This document shows, piece by piece, positions 9,886 through 17,843 of a stretch of 56,468 nt of DNA. Position 1 is the stretch's first letter, and each line of letters opens with the position of its first letter. Source of the stretch: Ectothiorhodospira shaposhnikovii (GTDB lineage: Bacteria; Pseudomonadota; Gammaproteobacteria; Ectothiorhodospirales; Ectothiorhodospiraceae); assembly GCF_016584105.1 (NCBI RefSeq), contig NZ_NRSM01000023.1, positions 1-56,468 of the forward strand, read 5' to 3'. The position numbers and the translations under genes were made by a program. A model generated the notes under the pieces. That model was not told where the DNA came from. It ran no database searches and saw nothing but the letters and a program-made list of their open reading frames with translations.

Positions 9886-9984
9886 TACATGTCGGATTGC
9901 AGGCGATGGGCATTGGAACAGACCCGGCACCCCGAAGCCAAAAAAGCCACCCCTGCGGAAACAGAAGCAGCTTCGGATGTTGGA

Positions 9985-10297
9985 TGGTGCCCGAGGCCGG
10001 ACTCGAACCGGCACGCCTTTCGGCGAGGGATTTTCTTACCACTTCGACTTTCGCCGCCAGCACACGGGGGCTGTTCGTGGTCTGGAGCACGCCTTCACCA
10101 TAGCCTTGCGGCCGTAGGTGCCCGCCGTCTGCTCTCTACACCTTCCCGGGCGCCGGGCCTGGGCTTGGCTCGGCGTTGGCTCGGATACCGGGGCATCCAG
10201 GGCATTCGCCGAATTTGACGGGTTCCACCCCCGGGGTTTCCCTCGGAGGGCTCAAATTTTTCAAGTCCCTTGTGTCTACCAATTTCACCACTCGGGC
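9985..10297 (-). tRNA. tRNA-Leu (UAA), split by a group I intron
   Basis: Exon 1 is 10263-10297 (35 nt, from GCCCGAG to AAGGGACTT) and exon 2 is 9985-10034 (50 nt, from AAAATCCC to GCACCA). Joined they form an 85-nt class II tRNA with a 7-bp acceptor stem (GCCCGAG/CTCGGGC), anticodon stem AGGGA/TCCCT, loop CTTAAAA, anticodon UAA, a long variable arm, T arm GGTTCGAGTCC and encoded CCA. The intron falls between anticodon bases 34 and 35, the same position as in cyanobacterial and plastid tRNA-Leu(UAA). On the plus strand exon 2 alone looks like an integration-site fragment, but the first exon is present. Confidence 0.95.
10035..10262 (-). ncRNA. Self-splicing group I intron in tRNA-Leu(UAA), IC3-like
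   Basis: The 228-nt intron shows the conserved parts of small bacterial tRNA group I introns. P1 pairs exon CTT with GAG just inside the intron, leaving a U-G pair at the splice site, and GGG/CCC extends it. The P3/P4-region block GTCAAATTCGGCGAA is at 10205-10219, and the P7-region block GTGTAGAGAGCAGACGGC at 10124-10141. The P7 arms GAGCA (10130-10134) and TGCTC (10085-10089) pair and differ compensatorily from GACTA/TAGTC as I recall it in the Azoarcus intron. A GAAA-capped P9-like stem lies near the end, and the last base is G (omega G). There is no homing endonuclease frame. It most resembles the Azoarcus tRNA-Ile intron from memory; the subgroup is inferred. Confidence 0.92.
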
Positions 10298-10369
10298 GTG
10301 GCATGATGGGCTGGCAGTATACCTGAAACAGGCACTGGAAGAATGTGCCCGAAACGCTAAGATTCGGGA

Positions 10370-11650
10370 TTGACCTATTTCACATCGACGCCGCCCGTGT
10401 TTCCGACCCTCACATCCGTATCCACCCTGCTCCTGGGCATGGGCATCCTGCTCTGCGGCTCCGGCATGCTGGGTACCCTGCTGGGCCTGAGCGCCGCCCA
10501 GGAAGGCCTGCCGAGCTGGCTGATCGGCCTGGTCATGTCCGGCTTCTTCATGGGCTTCATCATCGGCTCGTTCCTCTGCCCCCGCCTGATCCGACGGGTG
10601 GGACACATCCGTGCCTTCGCCGCCCTGGCCGCCGTGTCGGCCATCGCCGCCCTGCTCCACGGTCTGATCTTCGATCCCTGGGTGTGGTGGGTGTTGCGCA
10701 TCTTCAACGGCATCTCGGTGGTGGGGCTTTACATGGTCATCGAAAGCTGGCTCAACGAACGGGCACGACAGAACCGGGGCCAGATCTTCGCCTTCTACAT
10801 GACCGTCTGCCTGGTGATGCTGGGCGTGGGACAGTTTCTGGTACTGATCTACGGACCGGGACATCTGGCCAGCTATGCCCTGGTGGCCATCCTGTTCGCC
10901 CTGGGACTGATCCCCATCGCCCTGACACCGGCACTGCAGCCCACCCCCATCAAGGCCCAGGCCCTGCCGCTGAAGACCCTCTACGGCAGGACGCCGGTGG
11001 GTGTGATCGGGGCAGTGGTGGCGGGGATCGCCTCGGGCGGGTTCTGGGGATTCGGGGCCATCTATGCCCAGCAGTCCGGCATCGAACCCTTGGGGGTGGC
11101 CGCCTTCGTCAGCGCCGTGATCCTGGGCGGCGCCCTGCTGCAGTGGCCCATCGGCTTTTTCTCCGACCATCGGGACCGGCGCTGGGTGCTGGTCTTTGCC
11201 TGTGCCGGCGCGGCCCTGGCGGCCCTGGGCATCTTCATGACCGTGGATCAGTCACTGCTGGTACTGCTGGTGGCGGCCCTGTTCTACGGCGGGTTTGCTT
11301 TCAGTCTCTACGCCCTGGCGGTGGCCCATACCCATGACCGACTGGATGTCACCCAGGTGCTGGAAGGCACCCAGGGGCTGCTGTTGCTCAACGGCATCGG
11401 TGCCACCCTGGGGCCGTTGCTGGCCGGGATTGCGGTGAGTGTCGCATCCATCAGCGTGCTGCCCCTGCTGTTCGGGAGCATCATCCTGCTGCTGTCCCTG
11501 TTCGCGCTATGGCGAATCCTGCGGGAACCTCCGGTGGCGCCCGAGGAGAAGGCCGGCTTCGTGCCGGTCACCCGTACCTCGGCGGTGGCGGCCGAACTGG
11601 ACCCCCGCACCGAACTGCAACCGGAGCTGGACCTGGAACACAAGCCCTGA
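10370..11650 (+). CDS. MFS transporter, YcaD-like
   Basis: This 426-residue polytopic protein has about twelve hydrophobic segments, an N-terminal half with PSWLIGLVMSGFFMGFIIGS and the loop PRLIRRVGHIRAFA (the MFS motif between helices 2 and 3), and a charged cytoplasmic tail ending in Glu-rich sequence. The stretch GLYMVIESWLNERA resembles the YcaD-type subfamily, whose substrates are unknown. The reading starts at a TTG at 10370; a GTG at 10397 or ATG at 10439 are alternatives, and no strong ribosome site decides. It is divergent from the tRNA-Leu gene and convergent with the next large gene. Confidence 0.8.
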   Translation: MTYFTSTPPVFPTLTSVSTLLLGMGILLCGSGMLGTLLGLSAAQEGLPSWLIGLVMSGFFMGFIIGSFLCPRLIRRVGHIRAFAALAAVSAIAALLHGLIFDPWVWWVLRIFNGISVVGLYMVIESWLNERARQNRGQIFAFYMTVCLVMLGVGQFLVLIYGPGHLASYALVAILFALGLIPIALTPALQPTPIKAQALPLKTLYGRTPVGVIGAVVAGIASGGFWGFGAIYAQQSGIEPLGVAAFVSAVILGGALLQWPIGFFSDHRDRRWVLVFACAGAALAALGIFMTVDQSLLVLLVAALFYGGFAFSLYALAVAHTHDRLDVTQVLEGTQGLLLLNGIGATLGPLLAGIAVSVASISVLPLLFGSIILLLSLFALWRILREPPVAPEEKAGFVPVTRTSAVAAELDPRTELQPELDLEHKP

Positions 11651-11668
11651 CCGTTCTTCCCTACCCCC

Positions 11669-14437
11669 TCACCCGGTGACCACCGACCGCCCGCGGGTGC
11701 GCAGGCCGATCAGGGCGGCATGCCGGATACTCTGGAGCAGGGCCTGGCGGCCGGTGCCGGTGCAGGGGATCCAGGGCCGGGGCGGGTCATTGAGGGCCTC
11801 GCGCAGGACCCGGCCCAGGGTGGTCCGCATCATGGTCATGAGAACCACCGCGTCGGCCTCCGACGCCTGACGCTTGAGGTGATTGACATCACGCCCCCAG
11901 TTGGAAGACCAGCCGGTGTGACGAAACTCCACCCGGACTCCCGGCCACTGGTCGGTGATTTCCCGGATCAGGTCATCACTGTACCGGGCCTGGATCTCGT
12001 TACCACCCACGAACAAGACGGTCAGCTCGGCCCCACCCTCCAGTTGCTCCAGCAGCTCGCTGTCCCCGTCGTGTTCCGCCTCGGCGCCGGGCAAGACCAG
12101 ATCTTCATACTGGGCCGGGGCCGCGCCGCACTCGCGGAACAGCGCCAGGGTCTGGGCGGCCTCCAAGGGCCGGGCATCGCGCAGGGCAAAGAACAGGGCC
12201 CTGAGCTGGGCAAAGGCTTCCGGATCTCGGCCCAATCGGCGATACAGGCGGAACCGGGCGCGCAGGATATCCGTCTCCGACCAGGCCGGATCCAGCCGGG
12301 CCGGGGCCTCCAGCAGGTCAAGCATGGGTTCGCAGAATCGGGAATCCTCATGGGCCAGATGCTCCAGCCCGTCCAGCCCCTCCTGAGCCGACTCCACACG
12401 CCCCGCCGACAGGGCCGCCGCCACCAGCAGCGACAGACGTTCCCAGCGTGCCTGCAGCGGTTGATCGGTGCCATCCCGGCACAGGATCTGCAGATCGTCC
12501 AGCAGCAGGGACGAGCGGGCAAACCATTCCGGCCGGTGGATCAGCGGCAGGACGGCCTGTCCGTGCCGACACCACAGGGATTCGGCAATCTCTCCCGCTA
12601 GGGCCGGATCCACCAGATCCGCGCATTCCAGCAGACGCTGCATCCCCCACTCCGGCCACGGGGCCGCGGACGGGTCCTGCGCCATCAGCATCCGCCAGGT
12701 CTCCATGGCAGCCTGGGCCGAGGCGGCATCCAGCCGGGCCATCATGAGCACGGCCTGCATGAAACGGCAGCAATCCACCAGCAGCGGACGCTCCGGGTCC
12801 TGGGCATCGGTTTCCGTCATCATCCCGATCAGGGCGGCATTCACATGCATCAGGGCCTGCTCCCGGGCTTCGTCACCGCTGTCGGTCTCCATCCAGCGCA
12901 GAAAATCCCGCACCCCCAGGGCATAGTGAGCCCCCAGGGCCGCCGACCCGAATCGTTCCACCGCCTCGGTGAAATACCGCTCCCCCTGTCGGAGCTGGGT
13001 CAGGATCGCGCGCACCCGATCCAGGCCCGGCGGCAACACCAACTCGGCCAGGGAACGAAAGCCCCCCAGCACCAGCCCCATGTCCGCGTGCAGCCGGGGC
13101 GATGTCAGCCGTCCCTCGGCAATCAGCCCGGCAAAGGCCTCCTTCGCCGCTGAGAAATTACCCTGCAACTGCAGGGCCTGGCCCAGACGGCGCCCCACCC
13201 CGGCCTCAAGAGAGGCCCGCTCGGCGATGTCCAATGCCACATGGGGCAGCCCCTCCCGCAGCTCCACCAGCAACACGTTGGCAATGGCTGCATCACCCCG
13301 ACGGATGGCGTCGGTGGCGGACTGGAGGATCAGCGTGGCGGTCGCCGGGGTCAGATGCCGGCGCTGGCCGCGCAACAGGCGGGTGGCCTCGTTCTGGAAT
13401 CCGTGGGTGAGCAAATAGGGGTGCACCTCGGTGAGCATGCCGGCCCCGGCCCCGCCGGGGGTGGATGAAGCGGCCCGGAAGATGGCGCCATACCGGTGCA
13501 GGGCATCCCTGACCGAGGCATGATTCTGCTGCCGCACGTAGCCGCTGAGCAGTCCCGCCAGATACCACTGGCGTCGTTCGTCATTCATCTCGGGGCGTCC
13601 CATGTCGGGACGTCGCCCGGGCAACAGGGCATCGAGAAAACCCAGGTGAAAATAGCTGCGCTTGCGACTGGTATCCAGGGCATGCACCGATTCCACCAGA
13701 TCCACCAATTCGTCAGGCTTGAGGGCCCGGTCTTCCTCGGCCAGGGTGGCGATGATCTGTTCCATCACCACCCGGTCCAACTGGGTGAACTCCTCCGAGA
13801 CATCCAGTACCGCCCGCTCGTCGATCTCCTCCACCACGATCGACTGTTCTTTCTGTCGGGCCGCTTCCGCCGCCGCCATGGCCTGGTCCAGGGCCGGCAG
13901 CGCCGGATCCAGAAACCGCCACAGATCCGGGTCCATCAGCTTGAGCACATGGAAATAGACGCCCACCTCCATGGCCCCGAACTCCTCCACCAGGGCGTCC
14001 TTGGCCTTGACCATGTCGGCGGGGGGATGGATCTTGTCGTCCCCGCCCACCACGAAGCCCCGTTCATCGTGGGGGACACCGCACAGATCCAGGAATCGGC
14101 ACATGATGGCCGACTTGTAGTCGGCGAAGTACCCCAGAAACAGCAGGGTCCATTCCCGCGCCCCCAGGACCACCGGCACATGGGGCAGCAGGACATCGGC
14201 CAGCTGATGGTTGTTCATGCGCTTGAGGGTTTCGACGCGAAATCCCTTGCGTCGTGCCAGGGTCTTGAGGGTGGCGTCGCACACCAGCTCAAGCCGGGAA
14301 GCCGGTTCCCGCAGGCGTTCCAGAAAGGAGATCACCGCCCGGTGTCGATCCAGGGGCAGCAGCCGGTTCCAGACCGCCTTCCAGTCGTTGAGTCCCGCCT
14401 GCGGCATCGGTGCCGCCACGCCCCGGGCCATGGTCAC
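11669..14437 (-). CDS. Large helical-repeat protein with DUF2325-like C-terminus
   Basis: I do not recognise this 922-residue protein as a named gene. Residues 1-780 are helical, Leu/Ala/Arg-rich and resemble TPR-like repeats (for example a segment around 400-470 with ALQLQGNFSAAKEAFAGL). No signal peptide or membrane segment is visible, so it is probably cytoplasmic. The last ~110 residues contain LTVLFVGGNEIQARY, VEFRHTGWSSNWGRD and EADAVVLMTMMRTTLGR, which look like the small Rossmann-like DUF2325 domain. It may share a minus-strand unit with the 126-residue gene upstream, but a REP-like pair lies between them. The 312-bp space upstream (14438-14749) holds that repeat pair and no other feature I can support. 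Function unknown. Confidence 0.6.
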   Translation of the reverse strand: MTMARGVAAPMPQAGLNDWKAVWNRLLPLDRHRAVISFLERLREPASRLELVCDATLKTLARRKGFRVETLKRMNNHQLADVLLPHVPVVLGAREWTLLFLGYFADYKSAIMCRFLDLCGVPHDERGFVVGGDDKIHPPADMVKAKDALVEEFGAMEVGVYFHVLKLMDPDLWRFLDPALPALDQAMAAAEAARQKEQSIVVEEIDERAVLDVSEEFTQLDRVVMEQIIATLAEEDRALKPDELVDLVESVHALDTSRKRSYFHLGFLDALLPGRRPDMGRPEMNDERRQWYLAGLLSGYVRQQNHASVRDALHRYGAIFRAASSTPGGAGAGMLTEVHPYLLTHGFQNEATRLLRGQRRHLTPATATLILQSATDAIRRGDAAIANVLLVELREGLPHVALDIAERASLEAGVGRRLGQALQLQGNFSAAKEAFAGLIAEGRLTSPRLHADMGLVLGGFRSLAELVLPPGLDRVRAILTQLRQGERYFTEAVERFGSAALGAHYALGVRDFLRWMETDSGDEAREQALMHVNAALIGMMTETDAQDPERPLLVDCCRFMQAVLMMARLDAASAQAAMETWRMLMAQDPSAAPWPEWGMQRLLECADLVDPALAGEIAESLWCRHGQAVLPLIHRPEWFARSSLLLDDLQILCRDGTDQPLQARWERLSLLVAAALSAGRVESAQEGLDGLEHLAHEDSRFCEPMLDLLEAPARLDPAWSETDILRARFRLYRRLGRDPEAFAQLRALFFALRDARPLEAAQTLALFRECGAAPAQYEDLVLPGAEAEHDGDSELLEQLEGGAELTVLFVGGNEIQARYSDDLIREITDQWPGVRVEFRHTGWSSNWGRDVNHLKRQASEADAVVLMTMMRTTLGRVLREALNDPPRPWIPCTGTGRQALLQSIRHAALIGLRTRGRSVVTG

Positions 14438-14675
14438 TCTCCCCTTGCCGGGCCGCCGAGCGGCGTCCGGACAACTCGGAAAGAAAGGCCCACAAGGGCC
14501 TGAAGCATAAGCAGATGTGCTGAAGGGTTTCTCGACATCCCCCGATCATAGATGGGTCCTGGTGGCTCAACAATGGCCTCGGAGGCTGAATTCCCTCTTC
14601 GACTCCATGGCCTGCCCGGCCAAACTCGGGGGCAGGCCCGTCCCCCAGAGGTTTTCCAATCAGGGGCCTGCCGCC

Positions 14676-14749
14676 GTCATTCCCGCGAAAGCGGGAATCC
14701 GGGGGAGAGACTGCCGAATGCCTCGGACTCCCGCTTTCGCGGGAGTGAC
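14676..14749. repeat. REP-like palindrome pair B
   Basis: Two facing units, GTCATTCCCGCGAAAGCGGG at 14676-14695 continuing AATCC, and ACTCCCGCTTTCGCGGGAGT at 14728-14747, lie directly against the stop codon of the small gene at 14750. Each unit forms a hairpin with a 4-nt loop. The pair closely resembles the copy at 21891-21985. In transcripts it could act as a 3' stabilising structure for the small gene. Confidence 0.85.
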
Positions 14750-15130
14750 TCAAATATCAAAAAAGTCATCTCCGAAGCCGTCAAGGAAACCGCCTTCGTC
14801 TGCGCCCATCTCACCGGGATCCAGATCCAGATGGGCGGTGTCCAGACCGATGTCCAGCGGAGAGACGCCCAGGTCCATGGCCACATCGGCAAAGGCCTGC
14901 TGCATCTGCGAACTCATGACCATGCCGGCGAACAGCGTCCCCAGATAGGCCCCGCCAGCGGCGGCCAGGCCGGTGCCCAGCAACCCGGGTCCGCCCCGGC
15001 GACCGCGGGCGGCGATCTGGGGATTGCCCTGGGTGGCCTCCAGGAAATGCAGCCGGTCGATCAGTTCCTTGTTGCCCGACTGCAGGATCTTCTGCCGGGC
15101 CTCTTCCGCGCGCTTGCGTCGTGAATCCAT
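14750..15130 (-). CDS. Small hypothetical protein with one hydrophobic segment
   Basis: The 126-residue product starts with a basic helix (MDSRRKRAEEARQKIL), has a Gly/Arg-rich turn and a Gly/Ala-rich hydrophobic segment at about 48-72 (GLLGTGLAAAGGAYLGTLFAG), and ends with an acidic tail rich in Asp and Gly. That layout suggests a single membrane helix with both ends charged. No family is recognised. A plausible ribosome site (GGAGGATCTCC region) precedes the ATG. Coding character matches its neighbours. Confidence 0.6.
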   Translation of the reverse strand: MDSRRKRAEEARQKILQSGNKELIDRLHFLEATQGNPQIAARGRRGGPGLLGTGLAAAGGAYLGTLFAGMVMSSQMQQAFADVAMDLGVSPLDIGLDTAHLDLDPGEMGADEGGFLDGFGDDFFDI

Positions 15131-15263
15131 GGGGAGATCCTCCAGGTGAATGGGGGTGTCTGGTGGGATTGGACAAGGGAAATGTTGAGAAATCCCGTTC
15201 CATCACCAAAAATTTTGCCGTCCTCACTCCCTCATGGGAACCCGTCACCTCCACAAAAAACCT

Positions 15264-15334
15264 CGTCACTCCCGCGAAAGCGGGAATCCAGGAACACCGG
15301 CGACACTGGATTCCCGCCTGCGCGGGAATGACGG
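15264..15334. repeat. REP-like palindrome pair C
   Basis: Facing hairpin units CGTCACTCCCGCGAAAGCGG (15264-15283, continuing GAATCC) and GGATTCCCGCCTGCGCGGGA (15308-15327, continuing ATGACGG) lie in the 273-bp gap between the small hypothetical gene and ahpF. They belong to the same family as the other three pairs. Nothing else is evident in this gap. Confidence 0.85.
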
Positions 15335-15403
15335 AAGTTCGATCCGACAAACCGACGTGACTGCACCGGATGCCCGTCAGCGGGGGAATGTTCTGATCCG
15401 GAA

Positions 15404-16960
15404 TCAACTCCGGATCAGATGGTCAAACGCGCCCAGCGCCGCCTTCGCACCCTCGCCCACCGCAATCACGATCTGCTTGTAGGGCACCGTGGTCACATCC
15501 CCGGCCGCAAACACCCCGGGCACCGAAGTCATGCCATGGGCATCCACCACGATCTCACCACGGGCGGACAACGCCACCGGCGACTCCTTGAGCCATTCGG
15601 AATTGGGCACCAGACCGATCTGCACGAAGATCCCCTCCAGATCCAGACGCTTGATCTCGTCCGTGTCCCGATCCTTATAGGTCAGACCGGTCACCTTGCT
15701 GCCGTCCCCGTTCACCTCCATGGTCTGGGCATGGGTGATGACATCCACGTTGGGCAGACTGCGCAGCTTCTTCTGCAACACCGCATCGGCCCGCAGCTCG
15801 GTCATGAACTCGATCAACGTGACGTGGGCCACCACGCCCGCCAGGTCGATGGCCGCCTCCACACCGGAGTTGCCACCACCGATCACCGCCACCCGCTTGC
15901 CCTTGTACAAGGGACCGTCGCAATGGGGGCAATAGGCCACGCCACGGGTCCGATACTTTTGTTCACCGGGCACGTTCATCTCCCGCCAGCGGGCACCGGT
16001 GGCCAGGATCACCGTCTTGCTGCGCAGCACCGCGCCGGAGGCGAAATGCACCTCGTGCAGCCCGCCCTCACCCTGGGCGGGTACCAGCTTCGCGGCCCGT
16101 TGCAGGTTCATGATGTCCACTTCATATTCCCTGACGTGGTTTTCCAGCGCCGCCGCCAGCTTGGGGCCTTCCGTATGGGGCACGGAGATGAAGTTCTCGA
16201 TGGCCATGGTATCGAGCACCTGACCACCGAAACGCTCCGCCGCCACCCCGGTGCGGATGCCCTTGCGGGCCGCATAGATGGCCGCCGCGGCGCCGGCGGG
16301 ACCACCGCCCACCACCAGCACGTCGAAGGCGGCCTTTTCATTGAGCTTTTTCGCCTCCCGCTCCGCCGCCCCCGTGTCGATCCTGGCCAGGATCTGCTCC
16401 AGGCTCATGCGGCCCTGATCAAAGGGCTGACCGTTGAGGAAGATGCTGGGCACGGACATCACTTCCCGTGCTTCCACCTCGTCCTGGAACAGGGCACCGT
16501 CGATGGCCACGTGACGCACGTTGGGGTTGAGCACCGCCATCAGGTTCAGGGCCTGCACCACGTCGGGGCAGTTCTGGCACGACAGGGAATAATAGGTTTC
16601 GAACAGGAATTCCCCCTCCAGGGAACGGATCTGCTCGATCACTTCGGGGGCGGCCTTGGAAGGATGCCCCCCCACCTGCAGCAGGGCCAGCACCAGGGAG
16701 GTGAACTCATGACCCATGGGCAGACCAGCAAACACCACCCGTCCGCTCTCGCCGGGACGCACCAGGGCAAAGGAGGGACGGCGGCTATCCCGACCGTCGG
16801 TGCACAGGGAGATCTTGTCGCTCAGGGCGGTGATCTCCCGCAGCATCTCCAGCAGTTCATTGGATTTTGGGCGTTCATCCAGGGTGGCCACGATCTCGAA
16901 AGGCTGGGTGACCTTTTCCAGATAGGCCTTCAATTGGTTCTGCAGATTGGCGTCCAGCAT
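15404..16960 (-). CDS. ahpF: Alkyl hydroperoxide reductase subunit F
   Basis: AhpF is the NADH-dependent flavoprotein that re-reduces AhpC. From the ATG at 16960 the product is 518 residues, close to E. coli AhpF (521); upstream in-frame codons up to 17005 fall inside the preceding terminator and are unlikely to be used. The N-terminal double thioredoxin fold carries the redox pair CQNC ([10 protein letters not shown]), then a TrxR-like module with FAD motif [10 protein letters not shown], second pair CPHC (YCPHCDGP), NAD motif GGGNSG and the C-terminal FAD motif GVFAAGDVT. It follows ahpC on the same strand, separated by about 90 bases that include a terminator. Confidence 0.95.
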   Translation of the reverse strand: MLDANLQNQLKAYLEKVTQPFEIVATLDERPKSNELLEMLREITALSDKISLCTDGRDSRRPSFALVRPGESGRVVFAGLPMGHEFTSLVLALLQVGGHPSKAAPEVIEQIRSLEGEFLFETYYSLSCQNCPDVVQALNLMAVLNPNVRHVAIDGALFQDEVEAREVMSVPSIFLNGQPFDQGRMSLEQILARIDTGAAEREAKKLNEKAAFDVLVVGGGPAGAAAAIYAARKGIRTGVAAERFGGQVLDTMAIENFISVPHTEGPKLAAALENHVREYEVDIMNLQRAAKLVPAQGEGGLHEVHFASGAVLRSKTVILATGARWREMNVPGEQKYRTRGVAYCPHCDGPLYKGKRVAVIGGGNSGVEAAIDLAGVVAHVTLIEFMTELRADAVLQKKLRSLPNVDVITHAQTMEVNGDGSKVTGLTYKDRDTDEIKRLDLEGIFVQIGLVPNSEWLKESPVALSARGEIVVDAHGMTSVPGVFAAGDVTTVPYKQIVIAVGEGAKAALGAFDHLIRS

Positions 16961-16975
16961 GCCGAATGACCTCAT

Positions 16976-17004
16976 AAAAAAATGCCCGGGACTCGGCCCG
17001 GGCA
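16976..17004 (-). terminator. Intrinsic terminator between ahpC and ahpF
   Basis: On the minus strand an 8-bp GC-rich stem (TGCCCGGG/CCCGGGCA, 16983-17004) with a 6-nt loop is followed by seven T residues (16976-16982). It sits after the ahpC stop and just before the ahpF start, so it should lower ahpF transcription relative to ahpC, fitting the need for more peroxiredoxin than reductase. Confidence 0.85.
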
Positions 17005-17049
17005 AGGAATAGGAGATTTGGGCAATTCAATGGGCGTGAGCGGACCTGC

Positions 17050-17613
17050 TCAGATCTTGCCGACCAGATCCAGAGACGGGGCCAGGGTCTTCTCACCTTC
17101 CTTCCACTTGGCCGGGCACACTTCGTTAGGATGGGCCGCCACATACTGGGCTGCCTTCACCTTGCGCAGCAGCTCCTCGGCGTTACGACCGATGTTGCCG
17201 GCATTGATCTCGACGATCTGGATCACGCCCTGGGGATCCACCACGAAGGTTCCGCGCTCGGCCAGACCGGCCTCCTCGATCAACACTTCGAAGTTGCGGG
17301 AAATGTTCAGGGTCGGATCCGCAATCATCGGGAACTGCAGCTTGTTGATGGTTTCGGAGCTGTCGTGCCAGGCCTTGTGGGTGAAGTGGGTGTCGGTGGA
17401 CACGCTGTAGATCTCCACGCCCAGCTTCTGGAACTCGGCATAGTTGTCGGCCAGATCGCCCAGTTCGGTGGGGCAGACGAAGGTGAAGTCGGCCGGGTAG
17501 AAGAAGAACACCGACCACTTGCCCTTGATGCTCTCGTCGGTGACCTCGACGAACTCGCCATTGTGAAAGGCGGTGGCTTTGAAGGGCTTGACTGCGGTAT
17601 TGATCAGGGACAT
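17050..17613 (-). CDS. ahpC: Alkyl hydroperoxide reductase subunit C (2-Cys peroxiredoxin)
   Basis: AhpC reduces hydrogen peroxide and organic peroxides in the cytoplasm and is recycled by AhpF. The ATG at 17613 has a GGAGA ribosome site and gives 187 residues, the E. coli length; the frame is open farther upstream but that part lacks family character. The peroxidatic Cys47 lies in [10 protein letters not shown] and the resolving Cys166 in NEVCPAKW, the same numbers as in E. coli. ahpF follows on the same strand. Confidence 0.96.
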   Translation of the reverse strand: MSLINTAVKPFKATAFHNGEFVEVTDESIKGKWSVFFFYPADFTFVCPTELGDLADNYAEFQKLGVEIYSVSTDTHFTHKAWHDSSETINKLQFPMIADPTLNISRNFEVLIEEAGLAERGTFVVDPQGVIQIVEINAGNIGRNAEELLRKVKAAQYVAAHPNEVCPAKWKEGEKTLAPSLDLVGKI

Positions 17614-17666
17614 GACAGGCTTCTCCAATGGTTGTGACTTAGACGCATTCCAAATGCTGTGGTGCA

Positions 17667-17695
17667 ATAGTACCCAGCCCATCGAATAGATGCAA
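17667..17695 (-). promoter_or_regulatory. Probable sigma-70 promoter of ahpC
   Basis: On the minus strand TTGCAT (17690-17695) and TACTAT (17667-17672) are separated by 17 bases and lie about 55 bases before the ahpC start. Each box matches four of six consensus bases. OxyR often activates ahpC in gammaproteobacteria; I could not make out a convincing OxyR site. Confidence 0.45.
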
Positions 17696-17843
17696 TTGAA
17701 GATTTCAATCGTACTCACAGATATCTTCTATCATGAGCAGGTTGCCCGATCCGGCCCCGGCAAGGCGCTGTTCCCACACACCCTCCCCTCTTCCTGTATA
17801 TTCCGGTGCCAGGACATTCACCATTCTCATCAAAAGAATCCCC

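Noticed and set aside
9985..10034. tRNA 3' half looking like an attachment site
   Set aside because: The 5' half lies 228 bases away on the same strand, with intron core motifs between, so it is an exon of a split tRNA.
10345..11337. Alternative plus-strand frame over the MFS gene
   Set aside because: Pro/Arg/Gly-rich with no hydrophobic pattern; the other frame gives a clear 12-helix permease.
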